A DNA stretch of 16,271 nt from TCS-49 sp964442515 (GTDB lineage: Bacteria > Campylobacterota > Campylobacteria > Campylobacterales > Sulfurovaceae), in the NCBI GenBank assembly GCA_964442515.1, contig CAYUAC010000041.1, forward strand, positions 1 through 16,271. Direction: 5' to 3'. The position numbers were made by a program, and so were the translations under genes. Numbering within the stretch: position 1 is the first letter of the stretch; the number at the start of each line of letters is the position of its first letter. Below, piece after piece: positions 15,093 to 16,271 of the stretch. The notes below the pieces were generated by a model, which saw only the letters and a list, made by a program, of their open reading frames with translations, made no database searches and was not told the DNA's origin.

Positions 15093-15884
15093 ATAGATAA
15101 AGTATCCGGCACCTGCGGCGATCATGGCGATGCTTAGCAGCTGGCCCATCGTCGCGCCGCAGCACAGGTACCCAATCTGCACATCCGGAGCCCTGAAAAA
15201 CTCCGCTATAATCCTTGCGATACCGTACAGCGCCCCGTACAGCGCGATAAGCTCTCCGTCAACGCGTTTGTATTTTCGGTAGACAAAAAGAATGAGTGCA
15301 ATCACAACGCCTTCAAGGATCGCTTCATACAGCTGTGAAGGATGCCTCAGAGTTTCATTGACGTATATGCCTATAGACAGGCTCGTTTCCCTGCCGATGA
15401 GTTCCTGGTTCAAAAAGTTGCCGATGCGCCCGAAAATATAACCCACAGGGACGCTGAGGGCAACCAGATCCATCAGTTTGGCCATCGATTGTTTGTGACG
15501 TCTGGAATACAGCCACGCTCCCAGTAAAAAGCCGATCACCGCACCGTGGTAGCTTAAGCCGCTGATACCGGCAAACTGCCCGCCGATAAAGGGATTGAAC
15601 ATTTGCCACGGATGGGTGAGGTAATACCCCGTATCGGTAGAATAGATCAGGATATAGCCAACACGCGCACCAACGATTACGCCGATCTCTATATAGATGA
15701 AAAAGGTATCAAGTTCCTCTTTTTCAAAGGGCAGGGCGTCTTTTTTGACATACCATTTGGCCGCAAGCAGCGCGACTATGAGGGCCGTGACATACATCAG
15801 GCCGTACCAGTGAACGCTGAGCGGACCTAGCGAAAAGGCGACGGGGTCAAACTGTGCATATATATTTTGCCAAAATTCAATCAA
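15054..15884 (-). CDS. lgt: Prolipoprotein diacylglyceryl transferase
   Basis: A 276-residue inner-membrane enzyme moving diacylglyceryl from phosphatidylglycerol to the lipobox cysteine of prelipoproteins. It shows about seven membrane segments, the conserved SYHGAVIGFLLG, the Lgt signature GRIGNFLNQELIGR, and RIIAEFFRAPD with the essential late arginine. The beginning DPVAFSLGPLSVHWYGL is typical. The start is TTG at 15884, overlapping the yidD stop as TTGA, with a weak AAAGAG upstream; no ATG or GTG near the N-terminus gives a complete protein. It is co-transcribed with yidD and converges with the ThiE-like gene. Confidence 0.97.
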   Translation of the reverse strand: MIEFWQNIYAQFDPVAFSLGPLSVHWYGLMYVTALIVALLAAKWYVKKDALPFEKEELDTFFIYIEIGVIVGARVGYILIYSTDTGYYLTHPWQMFNPFIGGQFAGISGLSYHGAVIGFLLGAWLYSRRHKQSMAKLMDLVALSVPVGYIFGRIGNFLNQELIGRETSLSIGIYVNETLRHPSQLYEAILEGVVIALILFVYRKYKRVDGELIALYGALYGIARIIAEFFRAPDVQIGYLCCGATMGQLLSIAMIAAGAGYFIYLRREVANGGKAE

Positions 15885-16201
15885 TCAAAACTCTTTATTA
15901 CGTGGAATCTGTTCTTTTTGTCCCCGACCGGGACATACCAGTATTTTACTTTTGTAAGTGTACCATAAGAAGTTTTGCCAAGCTTTAACGAAATGCGCGG
16001 ATAATCGATTCCGCCCTCAAAAAGCTGATTACAGCGGCAGATGCGAAAAAAGGAGGAGATAAAAGCTTTATCGATGCGGTTGTGCTCAAACTGCCACTTG
16101 GCATATTCTGAACAGGTCGGATAATAGCGGCAGGAGCCGGGAAACATTTTGGAAAAATATTGATAGAGCGCTAAGAGTTTTAAAAGTGGTTTTTTTATCA
16201 T
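15881..16201 (-). CDS. yidD: Membrane protein insertion efficiency factor YidD
   Basis: A 106-residue small protein with the YidD pattern: an amphipathic N-terminal helix (MIKKPLLKLLALYQYFSKMF), then CRYYPTCSEYA and CRCNQLFEGGIDYP. YidD helps the Sec-YidC pathway insert inner-membrane proteins. It usually lies between rnpA and yidC, but here it follows tRNA-Asp and overlaps lgt by 4 bp, with no rnpA or yidC visible. The C-terminal tail (70-106) is longer than in E. coli. The ATG lies 16 bp after the tRNA 3' end with no clear ribosome site, suggesting read-through from the tRNA transcript. Confidence 0.93.
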   Translation of the reverse strand: MIKKPLLKLLALYQYFSKMFPGSCRYYPTCSEYAKWQFEHNRIDKAFISSFFRICRCNQLFEGGIDYPRISLKLGKTSYGTLTKVKYWYVPVGDKKNRFHVIKSFD

Positions 16202-16217
16202 TTTGTGACTTTGAAGG

Positions 16218-16271
16218 TGGCGGAGTGGACGGGGCTCGAACCCGCGACCCCCTGCGTGACAGGCAGGTATT
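16218..16271 (-). tRNA. tRNA-Asp (anticodon GTC), 5' part beyond the window
   Basis: On the minus strand the anticodon arm CCTGCCTGTCACGCAGG gives anticodon GTC (16260-16258) for Asp. It is followed by the variable loop, T arm GCGGG-TTCGAGC-CCCGT, acceptor strand CCACTCC, discriminator G and encoded CCA (16220-16218). The D arm and 5' acceptor strand lie past 16271, so the gene is incomplete here. The 3' end is 16 bp from yidD. Confidence 0.95.

Overview
The window looks like a chromosomal segment of a Campylobacterota (former Epsilonproteobacteria) species, probably a Sulfurovum/Sulfurimonas-type bacterium. The reasons are a stand-alone atpB away from other ATP synthase genes, an hrcA-grpE-dnaK heat-shock operon with a short HrcA, a short-LID adenylate kinase downstream of aspS, a FlgS-like cytoplasmic histidine kinase, and core genes of roughly 45-50% GC by eye. 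The genus is inference.

Left edge (1-3963, minus strand): a defence operon reading right to left. cas6 is followed by cas8b (type I-B Cascade large subunit), sharing an ATGA stop/start. Three bases after cas8b comes a 488-residue ABC/OLD-type ATPase with an unusual N-terminal PUA/EVE-like domain. That gene shares an ATGA with another ORF running off the left edge. In ordinary I-B loci cas7 and cas5 follow cas8b; here a Septu-like (PtuA-type ATPase plus possible nuclease) pair sits in that slot. Base composition drops sharply, from about 45-50% GC in cas6 to about 30% in cas8b and the ATPase, right at the cas6/cas8b junction. No CRISPR array is visible.

4047-6236 (minus strand): a tight three-gene unit of a DUF234-type PD-(D/E)XK-like protein, a FlgS-like histidine kinase (GTG start) and a small Dabb-domain protein.

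6265-9914 (plus strand): TTGACA-18-TATAAT promoter and CIRCE operator, hrcA, grpE, dnaK, then a small membrane-anchored zinc-ribbon-like protein overlapping the dnaK stop codon, ending at a hairpin. HrcA would bind the CIRCE and repress its own operon.

9913-10341 (minus strand): a secreted glutamine-rich DUF4168 protein, divergent from aspS.

10430-15092 (plus strand): aspS (TTG start), adk, a CinA-N/MoaB-like protein, then atpB, a small two-helix membrane protein (TTG start) and a ThiE/TenI-like protein with no normal start codon. 15054-16271 (minus strand): tRNA-Asp (5' part cut by the window edge), yidD and lgt. lgt and the ThiE-like gene converge and overlap by 39 bp.

Most of the window is ordinary core genome. 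The novelty candidate is the defence operon at the left edge: a modified-base-sensor-like domain on an ABC ATPase, translationally wired into a type I-B cas operon.
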